Source of the DNA: Halorubrum kocurii JCM 14978 | Lineage (GTDB): Archaea > Halobacteriota > Halobacteria > Halobacteriales > Haloferacaceae | Direction of reading: 5' to 3' | Assembly (NCBI RefSeq): GCF_000337355.1 | Contig: NZ_AOJH01000061.1 | Span: 1-38,821, forward strand | Length of the DNA stretch: 38,821 nt | Shown: piece after piece, positions 1 through 7,780 of the stretch | Layout: the number at the start of each line of letters is the position of its first letter | Numbering within the stretch: position 1 is the first letter of the stretch | Notes under the pieces: model-generated | Database searches by the model: none | The model's input: only the letters and a program-made list of their open reading frames with translations | Told to the model about the DNA's origin: nothing | Program-made: the position numbers and the translations under genes

Positions 1-47
1 GTACTGGAGTGAGCGATCCTCTGGGAACCGCGGTTCGCCGCCTGCCC
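1..47 (+). rRNA. rrf: 5S ribosomal RNA, 3' end (partial)
   Basis: The first bases (GTACTGGAGTGAGCGATCC, then GGTTCGCCGCC) match the well-known 3' third of haloarchaeal 5S rRNA. The 5' part lies outside the window. The exact 3' end is uncertain by a few bases. The downstream tRNA-Cys fits the usual haloarchaeal order 16S, tRNA-Ala, 23S, 5S, tRNA-Cys, so this is the end of an rRNA operon. Confidence 0.88.
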
Positions 48-55
48 ATTCATAC

Positions 56-106
56 GGGAGCATACTCCCACACACAGCCCACGGACGCGATATCCGTGGG
101 CTGTGT
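56..106 (+). other. Two spacer hairpins between 5S rRNA and tRNA-Cys
   Basis: Two perfect inverted repeats follow the 5S gene. The first pairs GGGAG (56-60) with CTCCC (65-69) around a CATA loop. The second pairs ACACAGCCCACGGA (72-85) with its exact complement (93-106) around a 7-nt loop. A 14-bp perfect stem here would make a stable RNA hairpin, either a processing signal that frees the 5S 3' end or a transcription stop. The sequence alone cannot separate the two roles. Confidence 0.75.
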
Positions 107-152
107 TCATGTATCGCGAGCGGAAGTGCCGGGAGGCACGCGCGACCGCTAG

Positions 153-160
153 GCTTAAAC
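153..160 (+). promoter_or_regulatory. Probable TATA box of tRNA-Cys
   Basis: GCTTAAAC lies about 30 nt before the first base of tRNA-Cys. This is the usual position of the archaeal TATA box for a tRNA gene, and suggests tRNA-Cys has its own promoter besides readthrough from the rRNA operon. Confidence 0.55.
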
Positions 161-185
161 GCTCGACTGCGGTACGTCCGATAGC

Positions 186-261
186 GCCAAGGTGGCAGAG
201 TCTGGTCAGACGCAGCGGCCTGCAGAGCCGCCCAACGCCGGTTCAAATCCGGCCCTTGGCT
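186..261 (+). tRNA. tRNA-Cys (anticodon GCA)
   Basis: The sequence folds as a full cloverleaf. The acceptor arm is GCCAAGG paired with CCTTGGC, the anticodon stem GCGGC/GCCGC encloses the loop CTGCAGA with anticodon GCA, and the T-arm is GCCGG-TTCAAAT-CCGGC. The discriminator base is T and CCA is not encoded, as usual in haloarchaea. Its place directly behind 5S rRNA agrees with the typical rRNA operon layout. Confidence 0.97.
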
Positions 262-311
262 TTTCTACTCTTTCGAGAGCGGCGCCTTCGCCGAGGCGGT
301 CGCTTTGCGAA

Positions 312-1115
312 TCAGAAGTCGCCCGCGTCGAGCACTTCGTGCGGGATGTTCTCGTCGCGAAGCCGCGCGGTGTGTTTGGGAAGTTGGTCGGCTGTAACGA
401 CCAAGAACACGTCCAACCCGCGCACTGCGGCCTCGGCGACGGCGTCGACCGTGCCGAACCTGATGTCCGGACGCGCGTCCGCTCCCGTCGCGAGCGCGTA
501 CGCTTCCGTTCCAGCGACGGCGAGGAGGCTCTCGGACGGACGGGTTGTGCTAAGCACGTCGGGATCTACCGACGCCGTGTCTGTGACGGCCGGGACGGGG
601 AGCACTGTGACGTATCCGGTCTCGTAGTCGACCACGCCTTCGAAGTCGGCGACACCGACGGCTTCGCCCGCCGTAGCGGCGGTGACGGTGACCGCTGTCG
701 CCGTTCCGCCTGCGGGATTCGCATGGAGGACGCCGTTACGCATGACGAGTCCGACGTCGCTTCCTTCGTCGACATCGGTCATCGCGATCGCGGCGTCGAC
801 GTCGACGCTGCCGAGCACGTCGGAACTGACCCGGTCGAGGTACGCCTCGAGGCTATCGGTTCGAGAGATCAGCCAGTCGACGCCCTCTTTCGTCACCGCG
901 TACCGTCCCCGGCCCTCCTTCTCGACGTAGTCGTGTTCAACGAGATCCCTGACGTAATCGCTGACGGCCTGCGACGTCACGCCTATCGCATCGGCGATCT
1001 CCGTCTGGCTCACTGCGGGCTGTCGAGCGGCGATCTCCACGAGGACTTGATACCGCGTCGCGTCGCGCTTGCTGTCGAGGACCTCTGGTGGTGCCGCCCT
1101 GTCGGGATCCGTCAT
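312..1115 (-). CDS. MarR-type winged-helix transcriptional regulator, haloarchaeal
   Basis: This is a 267-residue predicted DNA-binding regulator. An N-terminal winged helix-turn-helix spans roughly residues 25-85 (QTEIADAIGVTSQAVSDYVR is the helix-turn-helix, followed by a wing ending GRGRYAVTKEG). The rest is a haloarchaeal C-terminal domain of unknown ligand, rich in Ala, Val and Asp. A longer reading is open 18 codons upstream. I chose the ATG at 1115 because a TATA-like CTTTAATT is centred about 26 nt upstream on the minus strand, which predicts a leaderless mRNA starting there. It stands alone, divergent from the membrane protein at 1402. The regulated genes cannot be told from the sequence. 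Confidence 0.85.
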   Translation of the reverse strand: MTDPDRAAPPEVLDSKRDATRYQVLVEIAARQPAVSQTEIADAIGVTSQAVSDYVRDLVEHDYVEKEGRGRYAVTKEGVDWLISRTDSLEAYLDRVSSDVLGSVDVDAAIAMTDVDEGSDVGLVMRNGVLHANPAGGTATAVTVTAATAGEAVGVADFEGVVDYETGYVTVLPVPAVTDTASVDPDVLSTTRPSESLLAVAGTEAYALATGADARPDIRFGTVDAVAEAAVRGLDVFLVVTADQLPKHTARLRDENIPHEVLDAGDF

Positions 1116-1401
1116 TGCCCGTGTTCTGCGGCGCGCAATTAAAGTACTGTTGCAGAGACCGACCGTCACTGCGGGGGTTCCGTCTATCCGACGACCCCGG
1201 TGAAACTCCTGTTTCCTCGGAGCAGGTCGATCGTCCGCGATGCGTCTCTACTTGCGTATCTCGCGGAGACCACGGCGTCGGTCGACCGAACGCTCGCCCG
1301 CCGTGTTTGGAGGTCCCGCGCCGAGGCGTTCGCCGATTCGGTTCGGGGTTCGAGAGAACGGCTTAGTAACCGTTATACACCGGGTGACCCATGCTGGAAC
1401 T

Positions 1402-2223
1402 ATGCAACGACGCGCTGTGGCCGTGTACGCCGCGCTCTTCCTTCTCGTTGCGGGCGTGGCTGGTGTGCTCACCGCGACGGCTGAGAGCCCGGAAATAGCA
1501 CTCGAGAACCCAGACTTCGAGGTCTCAGAAGGTGACCCGGTCGAGGTCGACGGTGAGACGTACACCGTCGCCGGGATTTCGGAGGGGGACTCGGCGCCGA
1601 TCGGGACGCTCGAACAGGAGGAGACGACGGAGCTCTCGGAGGCCTGGGCGAACGAGTCGACGGTCACGATCGATGACCGCGAGTGGACCGTTGAGATCAC
1701 CGGCGACGATCCGTCCGAGTTCACGCTCGTTGAGGTGCTCGACCGGCAGGCGATCCTCGAGTCGGACGACGCCGCGGACAACGAGACCGTCGAGCGCGAC
1801 GACGGCGAGTACGTCGCGGTCACCGAAGACGGTGAGACGACTCTCGTCCCGGCGGACGAGTACTTCCCGGCCCCCGAAGAGCGCTCCTTCGCCACGGGCG
1901 ACACCGTGGAGTATGACGGGAAGACCGTGACCGTCGACGAGGTCACCGCTGATCAGGCCGTGGTCGTCTGGGAGGGAACGCAGACGAACACGATCGAGGT
2001 CGAACAGGACGCCACGGTCACGATCGGCGAGACGGAGTTCATCGCGCACTTCCCCGACGCGTCCACCATGACGCTGTCGACCGACGTCGAGGGATACGAG
2101 GCGCAGGTCGCCCAGATCGACCGGTTTGAGCAGTACAACTCCGGGCTGACGCGCGTGGTCGTCCTCGCGCTGTTCTCGGTCGTCCTCCTGCTCTCGGCGG
2201 CGTTCATCCCCTCGCGGTACTAA
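1402..2223 (+). CDS. Haloarchaeal membrane-anchored beta-rich protein, function unknown
   Basis: This 273-residue protein has a hydrophobic N-terminal segment (residues about 6-27, YAALFLLVAGVAGVLTATA) and a C-terminal membrane segment (about 250-268). In between lies a very acidic extracytoplasmic region built of short repeated beta units such as GDPVEVDGETYTV and GDTVEYDGKTVTV. It is therefore probably anchored at both ends, with the middle outside the cell. An in-frame extension upstream to 1240 is basic and unlike haloarchaeal protein. The ATG at 1402 is favoured by a TATA-like GTTATAC about 27 nt upstream. I do not recognise a named family. Confidence 0.8.
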   Translation: MQRRAVAVYAALFLLVAGVAGVLTATAESPEIALENPDFEVSEGDPVEVDGETYTVAGISEGDSAPIGTLEQEETTELSEAWANESTVTIDDREWTVEITGDDPSEFTLVEVLDRQAILESDDAADNETVERDDGEYVAVTEDGETTLVPADEYFPAPEERSFATGDTVEYDGKTVTVDEVTADQAVVVWEGTQTNTIEVEQDATVTIGETEFIAHFPDASTMTLSTDVEGYEAQVAQIDRFEQYNSGLTRVVVLALFSVVLLLSAAFIPSRY

Positions 2224-2355
2224 CCCCGGTTTCAGTCGGTTCTCGCGGTTCGCGGTTTTCGTTCGACTCCCGCCTCTGTTTCGAGGCGTCATCGCGCACC
2301 CGCTGTGTGCGCGAGTGACCGATAAGCTATATCTGTCGGGCTCGTTATGGGGCAC

Positions 2356-2565
2356 ATGACCGATACCACGGAGAAAATCCGCCAGCTCGCCCCTCACTGG
2401 GGCGTCATGTTCGTCGTGATGTTCGTCGTGTTAGCGCTCGTCGAGAGTGTCGTCGGGCGGCTCTCGCTCCTCCCATCGCTGCTTCTCGTGTTCGTCGTCG
2501 CGTTCGGCTATCCGGTCGTCGTCCGAGCCCTCGGTGTCGCACCCCCGGTCTGGCAGCGGTCTTAG
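2356..2565 (+). CDS. Small two-helix membrane protein, function unknown
   Basis: This 69-residue protein has a short polar N-terminus and two hydrophobic segments (VMFVVMFVVLALVESVV and LLPSLLLVFVVAFGYPVVV) separated by a Gly-Arg turn, so it is probably a hairpin in the membrane. I prefer the ATG at 2356 over the one at 2347 because a TATA-like CTATAT sits about 27 nt upstream of it. It is transcribed alone, convergent with the 48-residue membrane protein downstream. No function can be assigned. Confidence 0.7.
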   Translation: MTDTTEKIRQLAPHWGVMFVVMFVVLALVESVVGRLSLLPSLLLVFVVAFGYPVVVRALGVAPPVWQRS

Positions 2566-2608
2566 TCTCTCGGCCCGACGGGTTTCGGTCCGGTTTGGTC
2601 GCCTGCGG

Positions 2609-2755
2609 TCACTCCTCCGTTGAGTCCCGGAACGGAGCCGTGAGTCGTCGGCCGTAGGTGATCGAAGCGGCGCCGAGAGCGAACGAGAGGACCGCGGCGA
2701 TCGCGATCCACAGGGTGTTCGGGTGTTCGAGGCCGGAGTGTAGCAGTATATCCAT
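2609..2755 (-). CDS. Small single-helix membrane protein of 48 residues, easily missed
   Basis: Reading the minus strand from the ATG at 2755 gives a protein starting MDILLHSGLEHPNTLW, then one membrane helix (about residues 15-34, WIAIAAVLSFALGAASITY) and a short charged tail ending RDSTEE. A TATA-like CTTAAT centred about 25 nt upstream predicts a leaderless mRNA starting at this ATG. The other frames here read as basic, low-quality protein, which supports this one. It is divergent from the VOC gene at 2929. Function is unknown. Confidence 0.72.
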   Translation of the reverse strand: MDILLHSGLEHPNTLWIAIAAVLSFALGAASITYGRRLTAPFRDSTEE

Positions 2756-2928
2756 GCGTTTCGGTTCGCGCTGGGCGAATTAAGAGGTTCGTTTCGGCGT
2801 CGACGACGCTCCGGGTGCGTGGTCCGCGCTGCGGTCGGCTCCCCGGCGCTCGACCGGATAACATCGATGTCAGCCGGTGGCTCGGTGATCCCTTTCGAGT
2901 TTATACGTATCGCCTGCCTATCTGACGT

Positions 2929-3543
2929 ATGAGCAACGATATTCAGGCTCCGGTCACGCCCGAGCGTCCGGACGCGCCGTTTCACACCACTGGTACCGAC
3001 CACATCACCGTCTGGGGCAGCAACGAGGCCGACACGATCGCGTTCTACCGCGATCTGCTCGGCATGCCTCTCGTGTTGCGTCAGCCCAACCTCGACGACC
3101 CCTCGCAGACACACCTGTTTTTCGACACCGGCGACGGCCGAATCCTGACGTTCTTCGTGAGCGACGACCGGCCGTCTGCGCGCGGTCAGCGCGCCGGAAC
3201 CGGCGCCGTTCACCACCTCTGTTTCAGCGTCGACCCCGACGAATACGAGGACATCATGGCGGCCCTAGAGGAGGCAGGGAAGGGGTACAACGTGTTCGAC
3301 CGGGGGATCTTCCACTCGATCTACACGCAGGACAACAACGGACTCGTCATCGAGCTCTCGTCGGACAAGTACGAGATTCCGGACGATCGCAAGGGCGAGG
3401 TGCTCGCCACCGCCCAGCGCCTCCGTGAAGAAGACGGCGCCGACTTCGCGCAGGACCGCCACATGGAGGCCGCCTTGGAGGAGCTCGGCCTCCCGGTGAA
3501 CAAGTACGACCTGCCCGACGCCGACGCCGGCGTCGGCGTATGA
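2929..3543 (+). CDS. VOC superfamily (glyoxalase/dioxygenase-like) protein
   Basis: This 204-residue protein has vicinal-oxygen-chelate beta-alpha-beta-beta-beta modules. The first starts at TDHITVWGSNEADTIAFYRD, the second at GAVHHLCFSV. Likely metal ligands are His25, His95 or His96, and Glu142 (VIELSS), as in extradiol dioxygenases and related ring-cleaving enzymes. The substrate cannot be told. A TATA box (TTTATACG) about 26 nt upstream sets the start. The last codon overlaps the next gene in ATGA, so it is co-translated with the hydrolase. Such VOC-hydrolase pairs resemble quinone or hydroquinone degradation modules, which is an inference from gene order. Confidence 0.88.
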   Translation: MSNDIQAPVTPERPDAPFHTTGTDHITVWGSNEADTIAFYRDLLGMPLVLRQPNLDDPSQTHLFFDTGDGRILTFFVSDDRPSARGQRAGTGAVHHLCFSVDPDEYEDIMAALEEAGKGYNVFDRGIFHSIYTQDNNGLVIELSSDKYEIPDDRKGEVLATAQRLREEDGADFAQDRHMEAALEELGLPVNKYDLPDADAGVGV

Positions 3544-4289
3544 GTCGCGGATCGCCGCACGTCAACGACGATCCGCACGCCGGCGAGCCGCTGGTGACGG
3601 CCGGTGCTCCGATCGAGTCGGCGGACGCCGCCGTCGTCCTCGTGCACGGCCGCGGCGCGACGGCGCGCAGCATCGTCGAGTTCGGGGAAGAGATCGCGGG
3701 TGACAGCGACACCGCGCTCTCGCCGGCGGCGGAGCCGCCGGCTGTAAAGGGGACCTCTAGTCTCTCACTACTCGCGCCGCAGGCGGCGGCGAACACGTGG
3801 TATCCGAACTCCTTCCTCGCGCCGGTCGCGGACAACGAGCCCGGTCGGAGCTCCGGGCTGCGTACCGTCGGCCGCGCCGTCCAGACCGCGGCGGACGCGG
3901 GGATCCCGCCCGAACGCGTCCTCCTCGGCGGCTTTTCGCAGGGCGCCTGTCTCGCGAGCGAGTACGTCGCGCGGACCCCGAGACGCTACGGCGGGCTCGC
4001 GGTCCTGAGCGGCGGGCTCATCGGTGAGTCCGTCGCCGTCGCCGACTATGTTTCGGACGCGGCCGACGAGGTCGACGGAGACGCCGCCGACGCGCTCGGG
4101 GGAACGCCGGCGTTCCTCGGGTGTAGCGACGCCGACCCCCACATCCCCGAGGAGCGGGTCCACGAGACGGCGGCGGTACTCGAAGCGCTCGGCGGCGACG
4201 TCGACGCCCGGATCTACGAGGGGATGGGTCACGGGATCAACGCGGAGGAGACCGACGCCGTTGCCGCGCTGGTCGCGGAGCTGACGTAG
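3540..4289 (+). CDS. Alpha/beta hydrolase, phospholipase/carboxylesterase family
   Basis: This 249-residue cytoplasmic serine hydrolase has an oxyanion segment VHGRGA (residues 35-40) and the nucleophile elbow GGFSQGA with Ser133. Asp199 (in SDADPHIP) and His231 (in GMGHGI) complete the catalytic triad. It overlaps the upstream VOC gene by four bases (ATGA), so the two form an operon. Residues about 54-75 look like an insertion relative to the family: the DNA there carries a perfect 9-bp inverted repeat (3722-3742) and unusual codons, while the reading frame stays open and LAPQAAANTWYP resumes normally. The catalytic residues are intact, so the enzyme is probably active. The ester substrate is unknown. 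Confidence 0.88.
   Translation: MSRGSPHVNDDPHAGEPLVTAGAPIESADAAVVLVHGRGATARSIVEFGEEIAGDSDTALSPAAEPPAVKGTSSLSLLAPQAAANTWYPNSFLAPVADNEPGRSSGLRTVGRAVQTAADAGIPPERVLLGGFSQGACLASEYVARTPRRYGGLAVLSGGLIGESVAVADYVSDAADEVDGDAADALGGTPAFLGCSDADPHIPEERVHETAAVLEALGGDVDARIYEGMGHGINAEETDAVAALVAELT
3722..3742. repeat. Perfect inverted repeat inside the hydrolase gene
   Basis: GCCGGCGGC (3722-3730) and its exact complement (3734-3742) are separated by GGA. The repeat sits in a stretch coding for a low-complexity segment (about residues 54-75). Just after it the sequence becomes less GC-rich (CTGTAAAGGGGACCTCTAGT). This resembles a small palindromic element inserted in frame. Confidence 0.6.
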
Positions 4290-4334
4290 GGGCGCGGCAA
4301 TTCGCGACCGGTCGCGCCGTTTTCGGCTCGCTCG

Positions 4335-6398
4335 TCACGCCAGCCAGTCGTCCGGCTTCGTGTCGTAGTCGACCTCGTCGGCCGCGATCCGCTCGCGGAT
4401 CTCCGGGTCGAGGTCGTGTTCCGTCACCTCGCCGCCGTCGTACTGGAAGCGCACGCCGACCTCCTCGCCCTCCGGCTCGGTGCCTCGCCGCTTGGCGCGG
4501 CGGATCGCCTCGTCGGAGTACTCGACGCGGATCGTCGCGATGTTCACGGGTCGCCCCCACAGCTCGAAGACGCGCTTCAGCGTCTCCGTCGCCGACTCCT
4601 CGTCGAGCGCCACCCCGTTGTACCGGTGGCCCAAGAGGAGCTCGCCCCGATTCCGGAAGTTCCCGTCGAGGACGACGACGGTCGGCTTCCCGAAGTTCGT
4701 GAAGCGCAACAGGAGCTTCTTCCGCACGTCGTCGGCGTCGACGCTGGCGACGTGATGTTGGTCGGTCGCCCGGCTGTACTCGTAGGTGAAGTAGTTCCCC
4801 TCGCGGACGAACTCGTCGGTGAGGAACGCGTCGATGAACGTCACGTCGTTGTGGCTCTCGCGGATCTCGAGCATCCGGTCCCAGCCGGCCGCGCGATCCA
4901 CGTCGGCGAGCGCCTCGTCGACGGTCGCGTACCGGTCGACGTCGAACATGTACCGCGCTCGCTCGGCCAGCGTCTCCCGCGAGACGTTCCGGAGGGCGTT
5001 CCGGTGCTCCGGCCGCGAGAGGACGTAGTGGCGCTCCGCGAGTCCCTCGCGCGTGAGCAGCTTCCACGGGTACCGCCCGATGTCCGGATCCGGGGCGGGA
5101 TCGCCCGCTTCGTCGTCCCCTCGCGCCGACAGCGCCCGGTCGACCGCCTCGGCGTCGACGCGCGAGTCCCCGTCGGCCGCGAGGTCGGCCAGGTCGGCGA
5201 GCGTCGCCGGCCCCGCCCCGGCGATCGCGGGATGCGGGTCCAGCGCGTCGGCGACCTCGTCGAGGTCCACCTGCGCGTGGAAGTTCTCGGGGGTCACTCC
5301 CTCGACGCGGAGCAGCTTGTCGATCACGTCGCGCCGGGCGGCCAGCAGCTCAACGTGGGTCCACAGCTCGAACCCGAGCTTGTAGGGGTTGAGCCCAGGC
5401 GACCCGAGCACGCGGGACATGTGGTCCGCGTACGTGAGGAACTCGTCGGGGCCGGCGAACCCCTCGCCGCCCATCATGACGGACTCCCAGTACGTCGCCC
5501 ACCCCTCGTTCATCACCTTCGTCTGTTTCTGGCCCGCGAAGTAGTAGGCCTCCTCGCGGAGCGCGTCGATGACAGTCGTCTCCCACGGCTCGCGGTCGAC
5601 GGCCTTCCCGCTGTCGGGGTCGTACCGCTTCCCGTGGTCGCGGAGGAACGCGAGCACGTCCGGGCGCGGCTCCTCTGGCTCGACGCCCTCGCCTCTGGCT
5701 TCGAGCCACTCGTCGTCGAACACGTCGCGGCGCACCTCTTCGGAGAGGTCAAGCTCCGCGATTCGGTCTTCGATCGCCGCGAGCGCGTCGTCGCCCGAGT
5801 CGTTCACGTCCTCGGCGACCCCGGGTTCGTCGACCGATCGGGCCGCGTCGACCGGGCTGTGCTGGTCGATCGCGTCCTCCAGCGCGCTCACGGCGTCGAT
5901 CAGGCGCTCGACCTCGTCGCGGTCGACCGCCGGTCGGTCGGCGATCGCCGTGATCCGGTCGGCGTTGCGCTCCAGCCGCGCCGCGGCGTTCGGTCCGTCT
6001 TCGCCGCGGTCGGCGTACAGCCCGAACCACCGGTTGTTCGCGAAGAAGTCCGCGTGCGCCTCGACGTGGGTGATCACCGCCTTCTGGTCGGCCGCCGAGT
6101 TCGACTCCTGGAGGAACGCGTGACTCGGGTCGTCGTTGTTGACGATCTCGAACGCCTTCCCGAGGCCGTGGCGGTCCAACTTCGACTGCCGCTCGTAGTT
6201 CATCCCCCACCGCCAGTGGGGGTACCGCCGCTGGAAGCCGCCGTACGCGATCAGCTCGTTCATCTCGTCGTGGTCGACGACCCAGTACCGCACCGGGTAC
6301 GGCGCTAACCCGAGCCGTTCGGCGAGTTCGCGGGCTTCCGCGGCGGGCTCGTCGAGCGACTCCGCCTCGCGTTTCGCCTCGACGCGCTCGTCTCTCAC
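4335..6398 (-). CDS. SpoVR/YcgB family protein
   Basis: This 687-residue protein belongs to the SpoVR family (bacterial SpoVR and YcgB). Family features seen are the N-terminal segment [19 protein letters not shown], the [12 protein letters not shown] block (about residues 59-70), [10 protein letters not shown], and the [10 protein letters not shown] block. It is longer than bacterial relatives of about 500 residues, with an acidic insertion near residues 170-260. It starts with GTG overlapping the stop of yhbH (GTGA) and is the last gene of the prkA-prkA-yhbH-spoVR operon. Bacterial homologues are tied to sporulation or stress response through the PrkA kinase module. The biochemical role is unknown, and no sporulation is implied here. 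Confidence 0.93.
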   Translation of the reverse strand: MRDERVEAKREAESLDEPAAEARELAERLGLAPYPVRYWVVDHDEMNELIAYGGFQRRYPHWRWGMNYERQSKLDRHGLGKAFEIVNNDDPSHAFLQESNSAADQKAVITHVEAHADFFANNRWFGLYADRGEDGPNAAARLERNADRITAIADRPAVDRDEVERLIDAVSALEDAIDQHSPVDAARSVDEPGVAEDVNDSGDDALAAIEDRIAELDLSEEVRRDVFDDEWLEARGEGVEPEEPRPDVLAFLRDHGKRYDPDSGKAVDREPWETTVIDALREEAYYFAGQKQTKVMNEGWATYWESVMMGGEGFAGPDEFLTYADHMSRVLGSPGLNPYKLGFELWTHVELLAARRDVIDKLLRVEGVTPENFHAQVDLDEVADALDPHPAIAGAGPATLADLADLAADGDSRVDAEAVDRALSARGDDEAGDPAPDPDIGRYPWKLLTREGLAERHYVLSRPEHRNALRNVSRETLAERARYMFDVDRYATVDEALADVDRAAGWDRMLEIRESHNDVTFIDAFLTDEFVREGNYFTYEYSRATDQHHVASVDADDVRKKLLLRFTNFGKPTVVVLDGNFRNRGELLLGHRYNGVALDEESATETLKRVFELWGRPVNIATIRVEYSDEAIRRAKRRGTEPEGEEVGVRFQYDGGEVTEHDLDPEIRERIAADEVDYDTKPDDWLA

Positions 6399-7780
6399 CG
6401 TCGATCACCCCCGTCGGTCCGTCCCTTCGCCGCCTCACCGGCGGGCGCGTTTCCGTCGCCTTCCGCCTCGGTGCTGAGGATCTCGTAGATGGCGTCGGTG
6501 ACGTCGTCGGGGTCAGCCACCCGCGCGACGGCGACGTCGTCGGCGTCGCCGAAGGCGGTTTCCACCTCGTCGGCGTGGCGCGCGTTCGGCGCGGCGCCGC
6601 CCGGCTGGGTCTCCACGTACGCGTGGAGGTTGGCGTCGATCGACTCCATCAGCGGGATCACCGACTCGGTCGTGTCGCTGCCGGCGTTCTCGGAGTCGCC
6701 GGCGGCGAACACGTAGCGGTTCCACTCGCTGTACGGGTACTCCTCGAGGATCTCCGCGACCAGCTCGTACGCGCTGGAGATGCGGGTTCCCCCGCCCGAC
6801 TGGATCCCGAAGAACTCCTCGCGGTCGACCTCCCACGCCTCCGCGTCGTGGACGACGTAGCGGAACTCTGCGGCGTCGTACTTCCCGGTCAGGTACCAGT
6901 CCATCGGGGTGAACACCCGCTCGACCAGCTCGCGTTTCGTCTCGCGCATCGAGCCGGACGCGTCCCGGACGTTCACCACGACGACGTTGCGCTCGCGCTT
7001 CTCGACCACTTCCGGGTGGCGGAACCGCTCGTCCTCCCGCCGGAAGGGGACGCTATCGAGCCCCTCCCGCCGGATCCGGTGGGTCGCGGGCTCGCGGTCG
7101 ATCTCCTCGTCGAGCGCGTCGAAGCTCTCCCATCGGTCGAGCGACGCCACGGGCTCGCCGCGCTCCTCGGAGAGGGTCGCCGCGGCGTCGGCGATCCACG
7201 CCCGGGAGACGGGGACCCCTTGGTCGCGGGCCCACGCGAACACGTCGTCGACGTCCGCGTCGGCGACGAACAGCCCCTCGCGGACGTACGCCTCGTCGAA
7301 GTCGGTCGCGAGGTGGCGCTTCAGCCCGCGTTTGAAGAACTCGTCGACGTCGAGCGTTCCCCGGGGGCCGGCGCGGGCGGTGTCGGTGAAGTCGCCCTCC
7401 ACCTCCTCGACCACGCGTTTCCCCTTCGGTTCCAGGTCGAGCCCCAGCTCCTCGTCGAGTTCGCGCGCGAACTCCGCCGGGTCCATCTCGTAGTACTCGT
7501 GTTCGCCGCCCTCCTCGCCCGGGTCGCCCTCCTCGTCGCCGTCGCCGGGCTGGGGGTCGACCGGCTGGCCGGGCTGCGGCTGGCCGCCCTGTCCCTGTCC
7601 GACGCCGCCGGCCTCCCGCTGATCGTACTCGAACTGGGGGAGGTCGACGATCTTCACCGGGATCCGGACCCGGTCGGGGTCGGAGCCGCCCAGGTCGCCG
7701 TGGCTGATGAACTCTGAGAGGTCTTCGCGGCGCTCCTCGCCCACCTCGCGGAACCGCTCGCGGTCTTCGGTCAGTCCCAC
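6395..7780 (-). CDS. YeaH/YhbH family (DUF444) VWA-like protein
   Basis: This 461-residue member of the YeaH/YhbH family is the usual partner of PrkA kinases. The N-terminal part ends in a Gly/Gln/Pro-rich acidic linker (about residues 58-95). The C-terminal half carries a von Willebrand A-like fold with a metal-site motif DASGS (Asp273, Ser275, Ser277). The reading frame continues far upstream, but that part overlaps the prkA gene and is only its shadow. I chose the GTG at 7780, which overlaps the end of the upstream kinase gene by 10 bp and begins [13 protein letters not shown]. The gene downstream (SpoVR) overlaps its stop, so the four genes are translationally coupled. Confidence 0.92.
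   Translation of the reverse strand: MGLTEDRERFREVGEERREDLSEFISHGDLGGSDPDRVRIPVKIVDLPQFEYDQREAGGVGQGQGGQPQPGQPVDPQPGDGDEEGDPGEEGGEHEYYEMDPAEFARELDEELGLDLEPKGKRVVEEVEGDFTDTARAGPRGTLDVDEFFKRGLKRHLATDFDEAYVREGLFVADADVDDVFAWARDQGVPVSRAWIADAAATLSEERGEPVASLDRWESFDALDEEIDREPATHRIRREGLDSVPFRREDERFRHPEVVEKRERNVVVVNVRDASGSMRETKRELVERVFTPMDWYLTGKYDAAEFRYVVHDAEAWEVDREEFFGIQSGGGTRISSAYELVAEILEEYPYSEWNRYVFAAGDSENAGSDTTESVIPLMESIDANLHAYVETQPGGAAPNARHADEVETAFGDADDVAVARVADPDDVTDAIYEILSTEAEGDGNAPAGEAAKGRTDGGDRR

Noticed and set aside
4416..6308. A 630-codon plus-strand frame opposite SpoVR
   Set aside because: The encoded protein is Arg/Val/Pro-rich without motifs, whereas SpoVR motifs are clear on the other strand.
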